Part shown: positions 11,782 through 23,106 of the stretch, in pieces
Position numbering within the stretch: position 1 is the first letter of the stretch
Layout of the letters: every line of letters begins with the position of its first letter
Assembly (NCBI GenBank): GCA_004352715.1
Contig: SCFE01000002.1
Coordinates: 1,879,624-1,943,623, forward strand
Reading direction: 5' to 3'
Origin: Hofstenia miamia
Lineage: Eukaryota > Xenacoelomorpha > Acoela
Length of the DNA: 64,000 nucleotides
The notes under the pieces: generated by a model
What the model saw: the letters and a program-made list of their open reading frames with translations, nothing else
Databases searched by the model: none
What the model was told of the DNA's origin: nothing
Program-made: the position numbers and the translations under genes

Positions 11782-12202
11782 AAGTAGATCGAATGTCAAT
11801 GAGGTAATCACTATAAGCCCAAATTTAGCCAACTTTGCAATGGATCTAATTGAGAGAAAATCTGAAAATTTAAAGAATCTAATCCTCTAATATAATGTAG
11901 AGATGTTGATAATATCTTTGCAGGGTTTTGCTCAAAAGAAGCACCTATGAATTTCCTGAAATATTTGAATGACTGAAATTAAATTCACAATTGAACATGA
12001 AAAGGACAATATGCTAAATTTTCTTGATGTTACTGTAACTAAGCACATTAATGACATTTCGACTAAGTGGTATTAAAAACCGACTTTTACAGGCCTATAC
12101 ATTCTGTTCGAATTGCGATGAGCCTCATAAAATTAACACCATTTCGTGCCTAGTCAATCGAATGTTTGAATCTCCTCAAATTACAAAAGATTAACAGAAA
12201 GT
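11529..12202 (+). pseudogene. Penelope-like element reverse transcriptase relic
   Basis: RT part of a Penelope-like retroelement, split over several frames. SYGVTSLFTNIPIDKTID (about 11591-11645) corresponds to the S-Y-D-V-x-S-L-F-T-N-I-P block, with the catalytic Asp read as Gly. FSFNG then runs straight into (TA)n at 11746-11778. After that come KQVD, PNLANFAMDLIER (about 11818-11856), DVDNIFAGF (the YVDD box, second Asp read as Asn), then NFLDVTVTK and KPTFTGLY. A TA expansion has grown inside the coding region. Stops are frequent. The order of blocks is that of Penelope-type RT, and the GIY-YIG domain follows directly. Confidence 0.8.
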
Positions 12203-12760
12203 TTGATAAAATCACAAAAGATCTCAAAAATAATGGATATCCACAAAAAAAAAATTGGTAAGATTATTGATAGGAAATCTTCATGCAATACACAAAATTC
12301 AAATTCTACTCAACCAAAACAAAACAAAAATATACTGGAAGTTAACATTTATAAAATCGTGAGAAGAACAACTAAAGAAAACAATACGATCATACAACAA
12401 AGAATTAACAATTTCGAAAATTTTTCTAGTGTTTTAAGCAAAAAGTCCATGAAAATGTTCCCTAATAAAGATCATATACCCATTATATTGTCTTCTGGTA
12501 TCGTTTATTCATACAACTGTGATGAATGTTCAAATTCATACATTGGCGAATTCAGAATGCATTTAGAAACTCTGGCAAGGGAACACATAACAGGGCATCT
12601 ACAATCCAAAATATATATACATGGATGTGAACCCAAGCTGAAAAATTTTAAAATACTAATAAGCCATCGTGAAATTAAAATCGCTGACGCATTATATATA
12701 AAATCAACTAAGAAAACATTAAATAAACAAAGACATCAAACAAATCTAAATATATTTTGA
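12203..12760 (+). CDS. Penelope-like element GIY-YIG endonuclease C-terminus
   Basis: An open frame of 185 codons, the linker and endonuclease part of the Penelope-like element whose RT lies directly upstream. The diagnostic segment is GIVYSYNCDECSNSYIGE (about 12497-12550), i.e. G-I-(V)-Y and Y-I-G with the CxxC that animal Penelope elements carry between them, followed by RMHLETLAREH. In the family this nuclease nicks DNA to prime reverse transcription. The frame is intact here but the upstream RT is broken, so the element as a whole is dead. The first Met is simply the first in the open frame; the native protein started in the RT region. Confidence 0.8.
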   Translation: MIKSQKISKIMDIHKKKIGKIIDRKSSCNTQNSNSTQPKQNKNILEVNIYKIVRRTTKENNTIIQQRINNFENFSSVLSKKSMKMFPNKDHIPIILSSGIVYSYNCDECSNSYIGEFRMHLETLAREHITGHLQSKIYIHGCEPKLKNFKILISHREIKIADALYIKSTKKTLNKQRHQTNLNIF

Positions 12761-12858
12761 AGATCTGCATTACTAAAAGAAAAAGTTCAAGAACATTTCA
12801 CCAAATGTTTGAAAATGACAACAATGCTTGTCGAAACATGTCGCAATAAAACATTACT

Positions 12859-12892
<34 letters not shown>
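12761..12892 (+). mobile_element. Penelope-like element 3' UTR with TA tail
   Basis: Sequence after the stop matches the minus copy at 11159-11320 in reverse, including TTGTCGAAACATGTCGC, which has the shape of the 3' half of a hammerhead core. It ends in a TA run (12862-12892) that enters the gap. Confidence 0.6.
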
Positions 12893-13003
12893 NNNNNNNN
12901 NNNNNNNNNNNNNNNNNNNNNNNNNNNNNNNNNNNNNNNNNNNNNNNNNNNNNNNNNNNNNNNNNNNNNNNNNNNNNNNNNNNNNNNNNNNNNNNNNNNN
13001 NNN

Positions 13004-13049
<46 letters not shown>
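12862..13049. repeat. (TA)n with gap, then (GATA)n
   Basis: TA runs border the 111-base N block (12893-13003) on both sides. The right-hand run changes into about four AGAT units. Confidence 0.9.
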
Positions 13050-13050
<1 letters not shown>

Positions 13051-14072
13051 TTTTTACAATCAATAGCAGGTACGTTTCAACAAGCACTGATCTCTTAATT
13101 TCTCTGACCAAGTATCCATTGCAAGTTGCAAGTTAAATATAACGTGCAATGATGATCACTACCAATACAACACTGGTATTAGCATTAAATGCAATGCTTA
13201 AACTATATAACAATAGAAAAGTGTGTTTTGTTATTCTTACGACACTTCCAAAATCCTACTATTTGGCACAAGCAGGCAATAGTAGCTCACAAATGCATTA
13301 CTAGTATACCACCTATGTGCGTTAGTGAACCAATTGTAGCCCACCAGCCAGCTACCAGTTGCCCACTGGTATACAGGTGGTACAAATTTTACCTGTTGGC
13401 TCACTGTTAGATCACCAGCGGTTGGCTACAATGGTAGTAACAATTTCAATGATATATGTACTTTGAAGACAATATATTTCAGAGTGAAATGATATGTTCC
13501 AATTGATAATTTGCTTTAAAACTTTCACATTCATATTTGCATACGCCAAAGGAAAACAATGAGTTTGAACACAATGTTTGTATTTGAGGAAATGCGCGAC
13601 GTCTTCCAAAAGTTAATAACGGCCAATTCTTCACGCTTAGTTCTTTGTAACATTATTGAATTGCACATAATGTATTGTGGTTTCTCATTTTTTTCTTGTG
13701 ATTGATCCTTTCGGTAAACATCTGACTTAATTATTTTTGTGGTAATTTGTGATTTGCTTAAATAAATGCATTTATCATGTACTCATGTGTTGAGCTGTAT
13801 CAGAGGGCTTGTGAATGCCTTGATTGTTTCTATTGTGCAAGACAGGCAATTTAGTCATATTTAATATTTAATGCAAAACTAACATCTATATATACTAACT
13901 CCATTTGTTCTCAATTTGCAATGTCTTACTTCAATTTCTAGAAATTTGTTCAAAATTACAAACCATACTTATATAATTCTGAAACAATTTATGCTTAATA
14001 GAAATATGCATTTCGGAATTTCGAATTTTATATTATTACAGAGAACTACAATAAATATTTCTTAAACTTTAC
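13050..14072. other. Intron stretch, no gene seen
   Basis: No supported exon. The patch at 13290-13385 repeats words such as GTATACCACCT and its reverse complement AGGTGGTAC, so it can form a weak hairpin, but I do not recognise it. Confidence 0.5.
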
Positions 14073-14327
14073 CTGTGTATATGTTTTGCATAATTGTTGT
14101 CGTACTCTCAATACTTTGAAAAACTGCTATTGCTCTTGCAGTATAATTTTCTCCTGATTGCAAAGATGGGAACTCGGGCTGATTATTCAAAATTGATTGC
14201 TCAGAACAATCTGCAGCACCACTCTGATGGACACATGCCTTGAACGACGAAGCTGATGCTTCACTTATTTGCAAAGTAATGCTGTTTTCTGATGTAGAAA
14301 TTACTGTAATTGTTGGGGCTAACGAAG
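14073..14327 (-). CDS. FN3-like domain exon (D)
   Basis: A 255-bp exon (85 codons), acceptor TTTTTAG, donor GTAAAG, phase 1-1. The domain starts ASLAPTITVIST, has the cysteine hairpin FKACVHQSGAADC, then FPSLQSGENYTARAIAVF, and ends NIYTG. Spacing of the two cysteines and of the L-x-x-G-x-x-Y block matches exons B, C, E and F. The methionine inside the domain is not a start; the exon reads in from the acceptor. It is presumably one of several tandem extracellular modules. Confidence 0.82.
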
Positions 14328-15468
14328 CTAAAAATAATCATTAATAATACTTTCTGAAAATCTTACAAAACTCACTTTACTCATAAATTGAAAACAATAT
14401 AGAAATTGGTTATAGTTATTTACGAAATATTTGAAAGCTTGAAATAATTTAAAAATTTACAGCAAAAAGAGACATAGTAAAAATATTTCCAGTTAACTAG
14501 GTGATACACTTTCGAATTTGTATGAATATTTTCAAAAAATACCGCTCTGAATGTTTGAAAATATATCAGTGTAAGCGCAGCAATCACTCTTTCAGAAATA
14601 TATTAAGTTTTTATTGAGACTTTGTCTGCAACAATAGTGTGAGGGTGTTTTCATGGGAGCTGAAACATCTTCCTGGTGTGTGCGGGTCTGTTCTTGTGGG
14701 AAATTACAAGGTAGATGGTAATTATTTTACAAATTTTCCATTAAGTATTTGTCAAAAATTCTAATTCAATAACATCCCTTGAAGTAAAATAATTGAAGTG
14801 GCTAAAACCAGTGTTAGGATGGCTCTGCACATCAGAAAGATGTTGCGTGGAAATCAATTTAATTGCTCTTAGAAACTGTTCCGAGATGTTTGCGTGCTTT
14901 TGGGATATTGTCTGCAACAATACCAATAATAAAAGACGGCGGTGCAAATTAGAGCCACTCCCAAGTGCAATTATATGTATTTCCTTGCAACATATCCTCA
15001 ATATTATAGTAATCTCACAAAAAGAAATGCATATTTTGTTTACATGCAATAGTGATTAATCAGGCAATTTAGCATGAATCCTTTTCCTCTAATGATAGAA
15101 ATTATGGTATATTTAACTATTACTTTGTCCAAAAGCCTGTTTTGTATATTTGACACCATACATTTTTCTATATATACATGAGTGGCCAAAGTCTATCCTA
15201 AGGCTAGCATTTCAGTTTCAGCAAAAGATAAAGATATTGAGATCTGTGAACGATTATTTCAGTACAGGGAGGCAGCAGAGGATTACTAAACCGCCTTTCA
15301 CAAAAGAGAATGATGTGCGGAAAATAGGAATCCTTAACTCACTCCCCTTCCCTTGGGAATTAGTTATCAGTTACCATTATTAAAAACTAGCAAAGAATAA
15401 GCAACTGATTCAAACAAAATCTAAATGTTTATTGAACTAATGTGTACATAGTTGAACTATTTAATAAC
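14328..15468. other. Intron stretch, no gene seen
   Basis: Overlapping ORFs on both strands at 14741-15059 encode nothing recognisable. No TE motif supported. Confidence 0.5.
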
Positions 15469-16277
15469 CAGGGCTTTCAAATAAAATTCAAATTTTCAGT
15501 TTCAAATCAAATTTTTTAATTTTTTACAAAAATTCCAAACATTCAAGTCAAATTTTAGATGCTAGAGAACAAACATTGATATTCAAACAGTTATATAATT
15601 TTGCCTATATTTTTTAATGTTAAAACTATACTTTAAAATATCAAAATTATTGTATCCAGTATATTAATGTTAAAATTACTCGGTTAAATATTGCAAATGA
15701 AAACATCTGACAGACATTAATAATCATTTTATATATTCATTCACATAAATTATACTCTGGGACTTGTTCTTATATCATACTTGATAATTGAACTAACAGT
15801 GAACACATTTTGTATACTTTGTGAACATCATGGCCACATATTTATGTTGTTCTGCTCTGCTAATTTATCTAAAATAATTAAATGAGAATTTCTACATTTT
15901 TCAGCATCCTTAAATGTTCTTATGTAATAATTATAAAATTCAATTTTTGTTAAATAACCAATGTGTTATGTTTATTAAAAATGTATTCTAGTATGCTATA
16001 TATTCCACATTGTGACAAAAAATATAGATAAGCTTTGCTCAGACAGATTTGATGCTACCTCATTGCTACGTGAATATTTACTTACACTTTACAATGTAAT
16101 GAATATTCATTTATTTTGTAGGTAGAGTTTTTCTGAGAAATATCAAACTTGAAATCATATTTTCAAAGTTTTAAGTTTCAAATCAAACTTTGAATTAAAT
16201 ATCATTCAAATTTTCAAATCAACATTTGAATGTATTCAAGTTTTAAACTTTGTTTTCATCAAACTTTGAAGGCCCTG
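15469..16277. mobile_element. Non-autonomous hAT-like element
   Basis: An 809-bp element beginning CAGGGCTTTCAAA and ending with the reverse complement of CAGGGCCTTCAAAG. It is flanked by 8-bp near-identical target duplications, TTAATAAC at 15461-15468 and TTAATATC at 16278-16285. CAGGG-type ends plus an 8-bp duplication are the hAT signature. Subterminal parts are dense in TCAAATTTTCAAGTTT-like words in both orientations (15480-15545 and 16135-16270). No transposase is encoded, so it would have needed a helper. Confidence 0.75.
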
Positions 16278-18619
16278 TTAATATCAACTGGTAATATAAT
16301 GAAAATAGTTTTAAGCATGGAAAGTGGCAGAAATGGTTCCCTCCAATTTACAATTACTAAAATAAATACTCAATTGAATATATGTCTAGTCAGAAACAAA
16401 TGTAGATCAAAGATTGACTTGGTAGTGAGTCAATGCTACACACCCACCCAATTGAGTGTTAATTACTTCCTTAAGTATGTTTAGATTTGAGCACTGCTGT
16501 TGTTTTCAAACTCATTCCAGTTTCCATGTGTGGATTTAATTTGGGCAGTGCTAATGAATATGTGGTAATTGAAAAATCAATGCTTGATTTCCTGTACAAA
16601 TTGTAACAGAGACATTGATTTTAGCAATTTGCAAGTTTTCTTTTCCATTGCAAATTGACAGCTGGAGAATTCGACATCAAGGCCTATTTGCTGGTTTGCA
16701 GTCATTAACATTTTGAGTTCAACTCTTGCATAATATTCTGAAAAGAATGGTATGTGTAGTAATTTGATTTCAGAGAGTTTTTTGGGGGTGTATTAGATAA
16801 GAGTGACTCCAATTTGGTTCTTAGTGGATAACATGGTGGCTTTGAGTAGTAAGTTTTGATCTTCATGAGAACATTTGTGTTCCACCACAACTTCTTACTT
16901 TGTGAGTTTTTCTTCAGTTATCCTGTCAAGTTGTTGTTGTAAATCAGAGAGATGTGTCAAAGATAACATTGTTGAGGAGTTCTTTTTCCTAGAGTTGCTC
17001 TGCTGAAAATGACAAGTTGCATCAGTTGTTCTTTCATTGATGCATAACCATCTATATGTAATCAAAACTTGGTGTATTGTAAAAATCATTTGTTGCTTTG
17101 TTGCAAAAGATTGAAATTTTATGACTGATCTATTCAAGCATATTCAATATTGCTCACAGTGCATTTCAGATTTGAAAATTGGGTATTGGCTTTCTAGATA
17201 TGTGAGTAGGCTGTGGTTCCTCTCCTTAATGCTGTGATTGTGGCAGTTGAAGAAGTAAGCATTGGTAGTGTACTTTTTCTTTTGAACCAGTAGATCATGC
17301 TAATTGGGGATTAATTGTAAAGAGTGTCATATGTAGCACCCTACATTTATTTGTTTGTATTCATGTGGAATGTTTCAATGACTTTTTCATGTATTGCAAA
17401 TGTGTTTTCAATAAGGATGGAGAGAGTAAGACAAATGGGTTTTCAGCTGCAACAATTCTGTGGCCTCTTCTAAGAAGTAAGCTTGTTTGTAAATAACTCA
17501 GTTTTTTGTTATAAGTTGGAAGGGGGAGAACCTGATTTTGAATTGTGAATGTGAGGTGGGGGATGTTCATTGTTTCTTGGAGATGGGGAGTACTAGTTCT
17601 AAGTCAAGTGTTAGAAAAATAAAGATTAGTTATATTTCTGAACATATGTTGACTTCTGATATCTGCATTTGCATGGCATAATAAGGATGGGATTTTGATG
17701 TTGAGTGTGGGCCACTCTTTGCTATTTTATTTATCAGTTTTTACCTCAAACCATTAAGTATTGATGACATCAAGTTGATTGTGTTAGGCAAAAAAATTTA
17801 ATTAGCAACAGATTCTGGATATATCATGAGTGATGTGGTTAGATTGAGTATGTAGTAGGCCTAAGACTGGAGTAGTATATTCTGTGGCAATCTTTTCATT
17901 TGTGATAAGGTGGTATTGTGGTAGATTGTTAATACATCAATGAATATTAATTGTGTAATACAGTCCTTAGGTAAAACCTTGGTTCACTGGATTGTACTTT
18001 GGCATAGAAGAAAGAATTTTTCCAAATATTCTTCAAGATCCAAGATTTCAAAAAATTTGTGTGCGTTTATGTTTTTAAAAGAATACCTAAGTTATATAAT
18101 TGCTCAAAATCGGTACTACTACATTTACTTAGACCTAATTAAAATTGCTAGATCCCTTTGCACTAAATGTTCACTAATTTTGATTTGAATTAATGCTTAG
18201 TGAAGGCATTGAAATTTTTGTTATTTCATTTCTCAGTCACTGCTCATTAATTTTTAATTTTGTTTCTTAAATATGCCAAAATATGACTTTTATGACATTT
18301 CAACCACAAATAGGACGTTATTTTTCAAAAAACATAAATATGACTTTTTATGATAACTTTCATTTTATTCAGAGTGCTAGCAGGAAAAATATGACTTTTA
18401 TGACTTTTGGTTACCATAATTATTACTCTGAAATTAAGCAGGCAATGCACAAATATCTCAGCATGGTCGGGCACCCTATGAAAAAAACACCAAATTCTAT
18501 GAGTATTGTCCTACGACCATGTATTAAAGCCAGAGAAATCACGCGAAAGTTCACTATTAGTTCATAATTCATGTTAAATATGTAATCAATTTTAGAATTT
18601 CAGAACTAAGCCTTAATAC
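16278..18619. other. Intron stretch with a small repeat
   Basis: No exon supported. The word ATATGACTTTT(T)ATGA occurs three times at about 18284-18402. ORFs at 16705-17570 (minus) and 17940-18567 (plus) have no motifs. Confidence 0.45.
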
Positions 18620-18877
18620 CTGTGTAAACAGTTGATTCTTGAACGCTACTTGATATTGATTGATAAATGGTTTTTGCTCTTACAATATATGCCGTTGCCG
18701 CATTTGCTAATGAACTAAAGATTTGTGTACTGTTTGCTGCAGCTAGGCTACATTGTGTTCCACCTTGTTCATAAATGCAAGCTTCAATTGAGTCATACTC
18801 AGATCCTGAAATTGTAACATTAATGCTTGAAAACGTAGTTTGTGCTGTCATTGGAGTAACTGTTGGTGTTGATGGCC
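18620..18877 (-). CDS. FN3-like domain exon (E)
   Basis: A 258-bp exon (86 codons), acceptor TAATTTAG, donor GTATTA, phase 1-1. The domain begins GPSTPTVTPMTAQTTF, carries the cysteine pair in IEACIYEQGGTQC, then SSLANAATAYIVRAKTIYQS, and ends TVYTG. It is slightly longer than its neighbours through an extra residue in the loop before the Y block. Clean splice sites and an uninterrupted frame argue for a functional exon. Confidence 0.82.
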
Positions 18878-20044
18878 CTAAATTAGGAAGTGTTTATATA
18901 AATATATATATATATTCTAGCATCCTTAGGGTTAACATAATCTTAGTATAGACCAAGTTATGACATTCTAACAGATTAGCCTCTACTATCAATTAGGCAT
19001 AACAATTCAATTTACCGTATTTAGTTACACAAGCAACGTGAGATAACAGACTAGTCACTTTTAGCAAAGCGTTATAATAACTACCAATGATCGAGAATAC
19101 ATAGTGAGCAGTTGTATTAACATGTAACAGCGTGAGAACGGATGAATTAGAATTAGCATGGCAATGACTGGTGGAGCAATACAAGTAATCAGTCATCAAA
19201 ACTACCTTTGGTAATTGAACTGGAGTCAGTTACACTCCAGAGAAAAGCGAGTTCATGCGGCCAAGATAGAACCCGGAGGTGACCTACTGGATAATACTCC
19301 TTTGCAGACCTCCCTCTTCTCCGGTTCAGATCTAGCTAGACATGATCATCTAAGTAAATCATCGAATTTAATAAAGAGCATCAGAATAAACCTTCTAACG
19401 ATTTACTAACTGATTGCGCACACTAGGGCCCTATTTATACAGAAAAATTTAATGTCTAAAAACATGTAATTACAACCTGCCAATGGCATAACTAAATATT
19501 GTTTATAAATGTCGTCATTGAAAGCATGGCAGAAATTTGATATGCAGCCAACCAGGAAATCATAGATAACGCCTAGATAGTGACATGCTGTGGATGATTA
19601 CGAATTATTATAGAAATGATGCATATTGACAATTGTAGATTCCAATATATATATACAAATGGATTGAATTGATTTGCTAAAGGCAGAAGATTGGGCGGGT
19701 GTACACTTTGTAGAATGCTGCTGCCATTGAATAATGAAATTCATGAGTTTACTTGACTTTGTGGGAAGTAAATTTCATAGAAGAAGACTGAGTTGAAGCA
19801 TTGCAATTAGCTTTTGAAACAAAGGAGAAGAGTTTCAGCAGCATTTTCTTTTTTGAAGAGTTGGAACATTTAATGCAGCAGTGTTTTCTTCATTGATTGA
19901 AGCTAAATTGATGATTGATATCACTTCTGGAGTGGGAGAAAAATCCAACTATCCTCCTATGGAGCATAATAATAATAAGAGATTCAAAGCAATTTATTGC
20001 TACAAGAAAAAGGTACAAAAAACTATAAACTACAAAACTACAAA
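18878..20044. other. Intron stretch, nothing recognised
   Basis: A less AT-rich patch at 19200-19350 (GAACCCGGAGG, CTTCTCCGGTTCAG) shows partial palindromy. I could not assign it to a TE or a gene. Confidence 0.4.
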
Positions 20045-20680
20045 AAGCTATTTACAAATATAATAAATATATATAATATAAATTGTGTGTGTTGTGTGTG
20101 TGTGCATTTTATACAAAATTTTCAAATGAATGTAGTGTAATATTGTTGCTGAGTAGGCATTGTCTATTAAAGAGGAATGCACACAATTTCTTTCTGAATT
20201 TCTTGTAATTTTTTTTAAATTTAATTTCTCTATTAAAGTTATTCCATAATTTAGTTGTTGTGTGGTGAAAACTATTAAAATATTTATCCAAACATAAAAA
20301 TGTTTAGAACCGTTCATTTAATTTAATATACTGCTTTAAAAACGAAAATGCGGCTTGATCAAATTTGAATTTAATTAATATTGATAACATGCATTTGAAT
20401 TTGATAATAAGGCGATAGTATTTTGTATTTTAATCGGTAATCGGATGCATTGCCATGTTTTTGTGCAAAATTGAGTATTTTAAAGGACCAATTAAAAGTT
20501 TTAGACAGGAGGATGCGATGCTTTGAATTAATATTTGGAAAGAGGAATGAGCAATATTGAAAGTGTGAAAGGCAGAGTTCATTTATTAATTGTCTGTGGT
20601 ACACATTTGAAATATTTCTGAGATGATAAAGATACCTAACTCCAGAAGCCATTTTTTTAATTTTAGCCATGAAGAATTGT
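20045..20680 (-). pseudogene. LINE 3' end, minus copy
   Basis: C-terminal tail of a LINE ORF2, read leftwards from MASGVRYLYHLRN (about 20652) through LCLSHFQYCSFLF, SKTFNWSFKILNFAQKHG and LKYKILSPYYQIQ, then after a frame change FHHTTTKLWNNFNREIKF and a lysine-rich end. It matches the plus-strand LINE at 21393-21905 block for block. Only the segment after the RT catalytic core is present, typical of 5' truncation. Confidence 0.75.
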
Positions 20681-20867
20681 TCGAAATTTAAATCATTGTC
20701 AATTTCAACACTTAAACAGTAAATAGATTCGCTTTCATTATTGTTACATTATTTAAGTTAAGTTCTATGTTTTTTGTGAGATTTGTGTTTGTCTTAAAAA
20801 AGAATATTATAAATTGTGTTTTTTAATACTTATTTTCAATTGATTATTTGAGAAATATTTTCTTTAT

Positions 20868-22070
20868 AAGATATCATTTTGGCCATTAAACTTAAAAATT
20901 ACGGATTTCAACAAAATTCAATTAAGTTACTTATGAGTTTTTTAGAAAATAGAAAACAGCGTGTTTTAATGAATTATATGAAATCTGATTATATTAAAAC
21001 CGATCGAGGAGTGCCTCAAGGCACAGTACTAGGGCCAATTTTTTTGCAATATATTTAAATAACATAATTAAACATGTAAAACATAGTGAAATATATCAAT
21101 TTGCTGATGATACTTGCCTCATAAATACAGATAATGATGCATTTAGGGCTACAAAAAATTTACAAAATGACATTGAAAATCTTTATAGGTATTTCTCATC
21201 CAATCAATTAAAAATTAATATTGAAAAAACGCAATTCATTTTCCCCCCAATTCTGTAAAAGAAATAACAAACAAGATCAAATTAATTGTTAACAGTGTTC
21301 CAATAAAACAATCTGATCATGTTACATATTTAGGTGTTGATATTGACAAAGATTTAAAATTCGATAAATTTCTCCTAAAAAAGTTACAAAAAATGGCTTC
21401 TGGCGTTAGATACTTATACCACCTCAGAAACTTTGGACCAGATTATCACGTTCAATTATTACATCCCTTTTGTTTATCGCAATTACATTATTGTTCATTT
21501 TTATTTATAAATTTCAATACAAAAAGCCGCTATTTATTATCAAAAACTTTTAATTGGGCATTAAAAACATTAAAGTTTGCACGTCAGCATGACCATGTTA
21601 GTGAATACAGACGAAAGTATAATATATTATCCCCACTATATCAAGTACAATTCCATGCAGCTTCAATTTTATTTAAGTATAAATATTGCCGACAATCAAT
21701 TTCTTTTCTTGATAATTACTTAAAAGTAAATCTTCGATCACATAAGTTTATTTGTAGCAGTACTTCATATCCTAGTTTTCATCGAGCAGCCTCTAATATT
21801 TGGAATGATTTAGATAATGAGACTAGAGTAGAAAAAAATCACAAAAAATTTAGAAAAAAATTAAAATTTGCACTTTTACATCGACAAAATACACAATCGG
21901 AGTGACAAACATGCTAAACACATTTACTGGTTTTTTACACGCACATAGACACACACACACACACACATTTATTCTATATATATTTTATTATTACTTTGTA
22001 AATACATGTACTTGTAGTTTGTAGCTTTTTTTACTGTCATTTATTTACGGCAATAAATTTGCTTTGACTC
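20868..22070 (+). pseudogene. LINE RT and C-terminus (CR1/L2-like), plus copy
   Basis: 5'-truncated LINE ORF2. Visible in order: LLMSFLENRKQRV (about 20931), TDRGVPQGTVLGPIFL (RT block 4, about 20998), YQFADDTCL with the FADD catalytic box at 21100-21111, SNQLKINIEKTQF, VTYLGVDIDKDL (about 21325), and then an open 170-codon frame 21393-21905 holding the C-terminal tail (SKTFNWALKTLKFARQH, RAASNIWNDLDNETR, a lysine-rich end). Frameshifts near 21045 and 21250 break the RT. The 3' UTR contains a CA repeat (21947-21967). The ACA-rich tail and the same C-terminal motifs recur in other copies in this window. Confidence 0.85.
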
Positions 22071-22072
22071 AT

Positions 22073-23060
22073 TTCTATTAATATACACATGTATCATCAG
22101 CATATTGATATATAATTCCATTAGGAATTGTTTCGGAAATATCATTCCCATAAAGAGAAAACAACATTGGTCCTAATATCATTACTTGAGAAACGCCTTA
22201 ATTCGTTGTGATATAGTTCTATCAATTTTTCCTTTTTGCTCATGATTACTTAAAAAACTAAGAAAAAATTTAGTCGCTGCTTTGCTAAAGCATTGATTGA
22301 GCAATTTTGACTGTAAAATTTCTAAATTCATTGAATTAAAGGCCTTACTAATATCGAGAAATGTGGACAATTTTTTAGTTAAATTAGATTTTGTATTTTC
22401 GGTAATTGACAAAATTACATTAGTTGTGCTGAAGTTTGCACTGAATCCGCATTGATTTTCTGATAAAATGCGATTCTCCTTAATAAATGTATACATTTGT
22501 GTTGCAAGATTTTTTTCAAATATTTAGCAAACGGGTGAGTAATACTAATGGGACGATAATTATTGGGATCTACTGGGTCGCCTTTTTGTATAGTGGTGAA
22601 ATATCAGATTTTTTCAAAATATCTGGAAATTGATTGTCAATAATACATTGATTAAATGCTAAAAGAAGATCTTCGCCAAATATATGAAAATACTTTTAAA
22701 TTATCCAATATGGTAAGTGACTAGAACTTCTTTTCTTAAATTGTAATATGAAATTATGCTGAAGTTACGATCAATTTTAGTGTTAGAAGAATTTTGTTTC
22801 TGATTGATTTAAATTCAAATTTACCCATGCTTTCAAAAGTTTTGTTGAGTACATTTGCAATTTTGCAATTATCCCTGCATATCATGTTATCATCACATAA
22901 CCCTTCAATGTGTATAATTTAACCTTTAGATTTTCCAATGCTTCTGTTTACCAAATTCCAATTTTTGACTAGAATTTTTAAATTTTTTAAAATAATCTTT
23001 AACCCTAGAATCATAATTTGATTTACGAAGTTTCTTAATTATATGCTTGGCGTTTTCATA
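22073..23060 (-). pseudogene. LINE RT N-terminal half, minus copy
   Basis: Reading leftwards from 23060: NYDSRVKDYFKKFKN linker (23000s), KGDPVDPNNYRPISIT (about 22560-22600), then an open frame 22496-22182 with ENQCGFSANFSTTNVIL and STFLDISKAFNSMN, the RT block with the first catalytic Asp. Near 22095 is IYQYADDTC with the YADD box. Several frameshifts separate these. It is cut at its upstream end by an AAT repeat and the R4/Dong-like LINE beginning at 23105, suggesting that the latter came in later. Confidence 0.8.
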
Positions 23061-23063
23061 ATG

Positions 23064-23104
<41 letters not shown>
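23061..23104. repeat. (TAA)n microsatellite at LINE 5' boundary
   Basis: About 14 TAA units between the minus LINE and the start of the restriction-endonuclease LINE piece; a likely target tract for that family. Confidence 0.9.
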
Positions 23105-23106
<2 letters not shown>

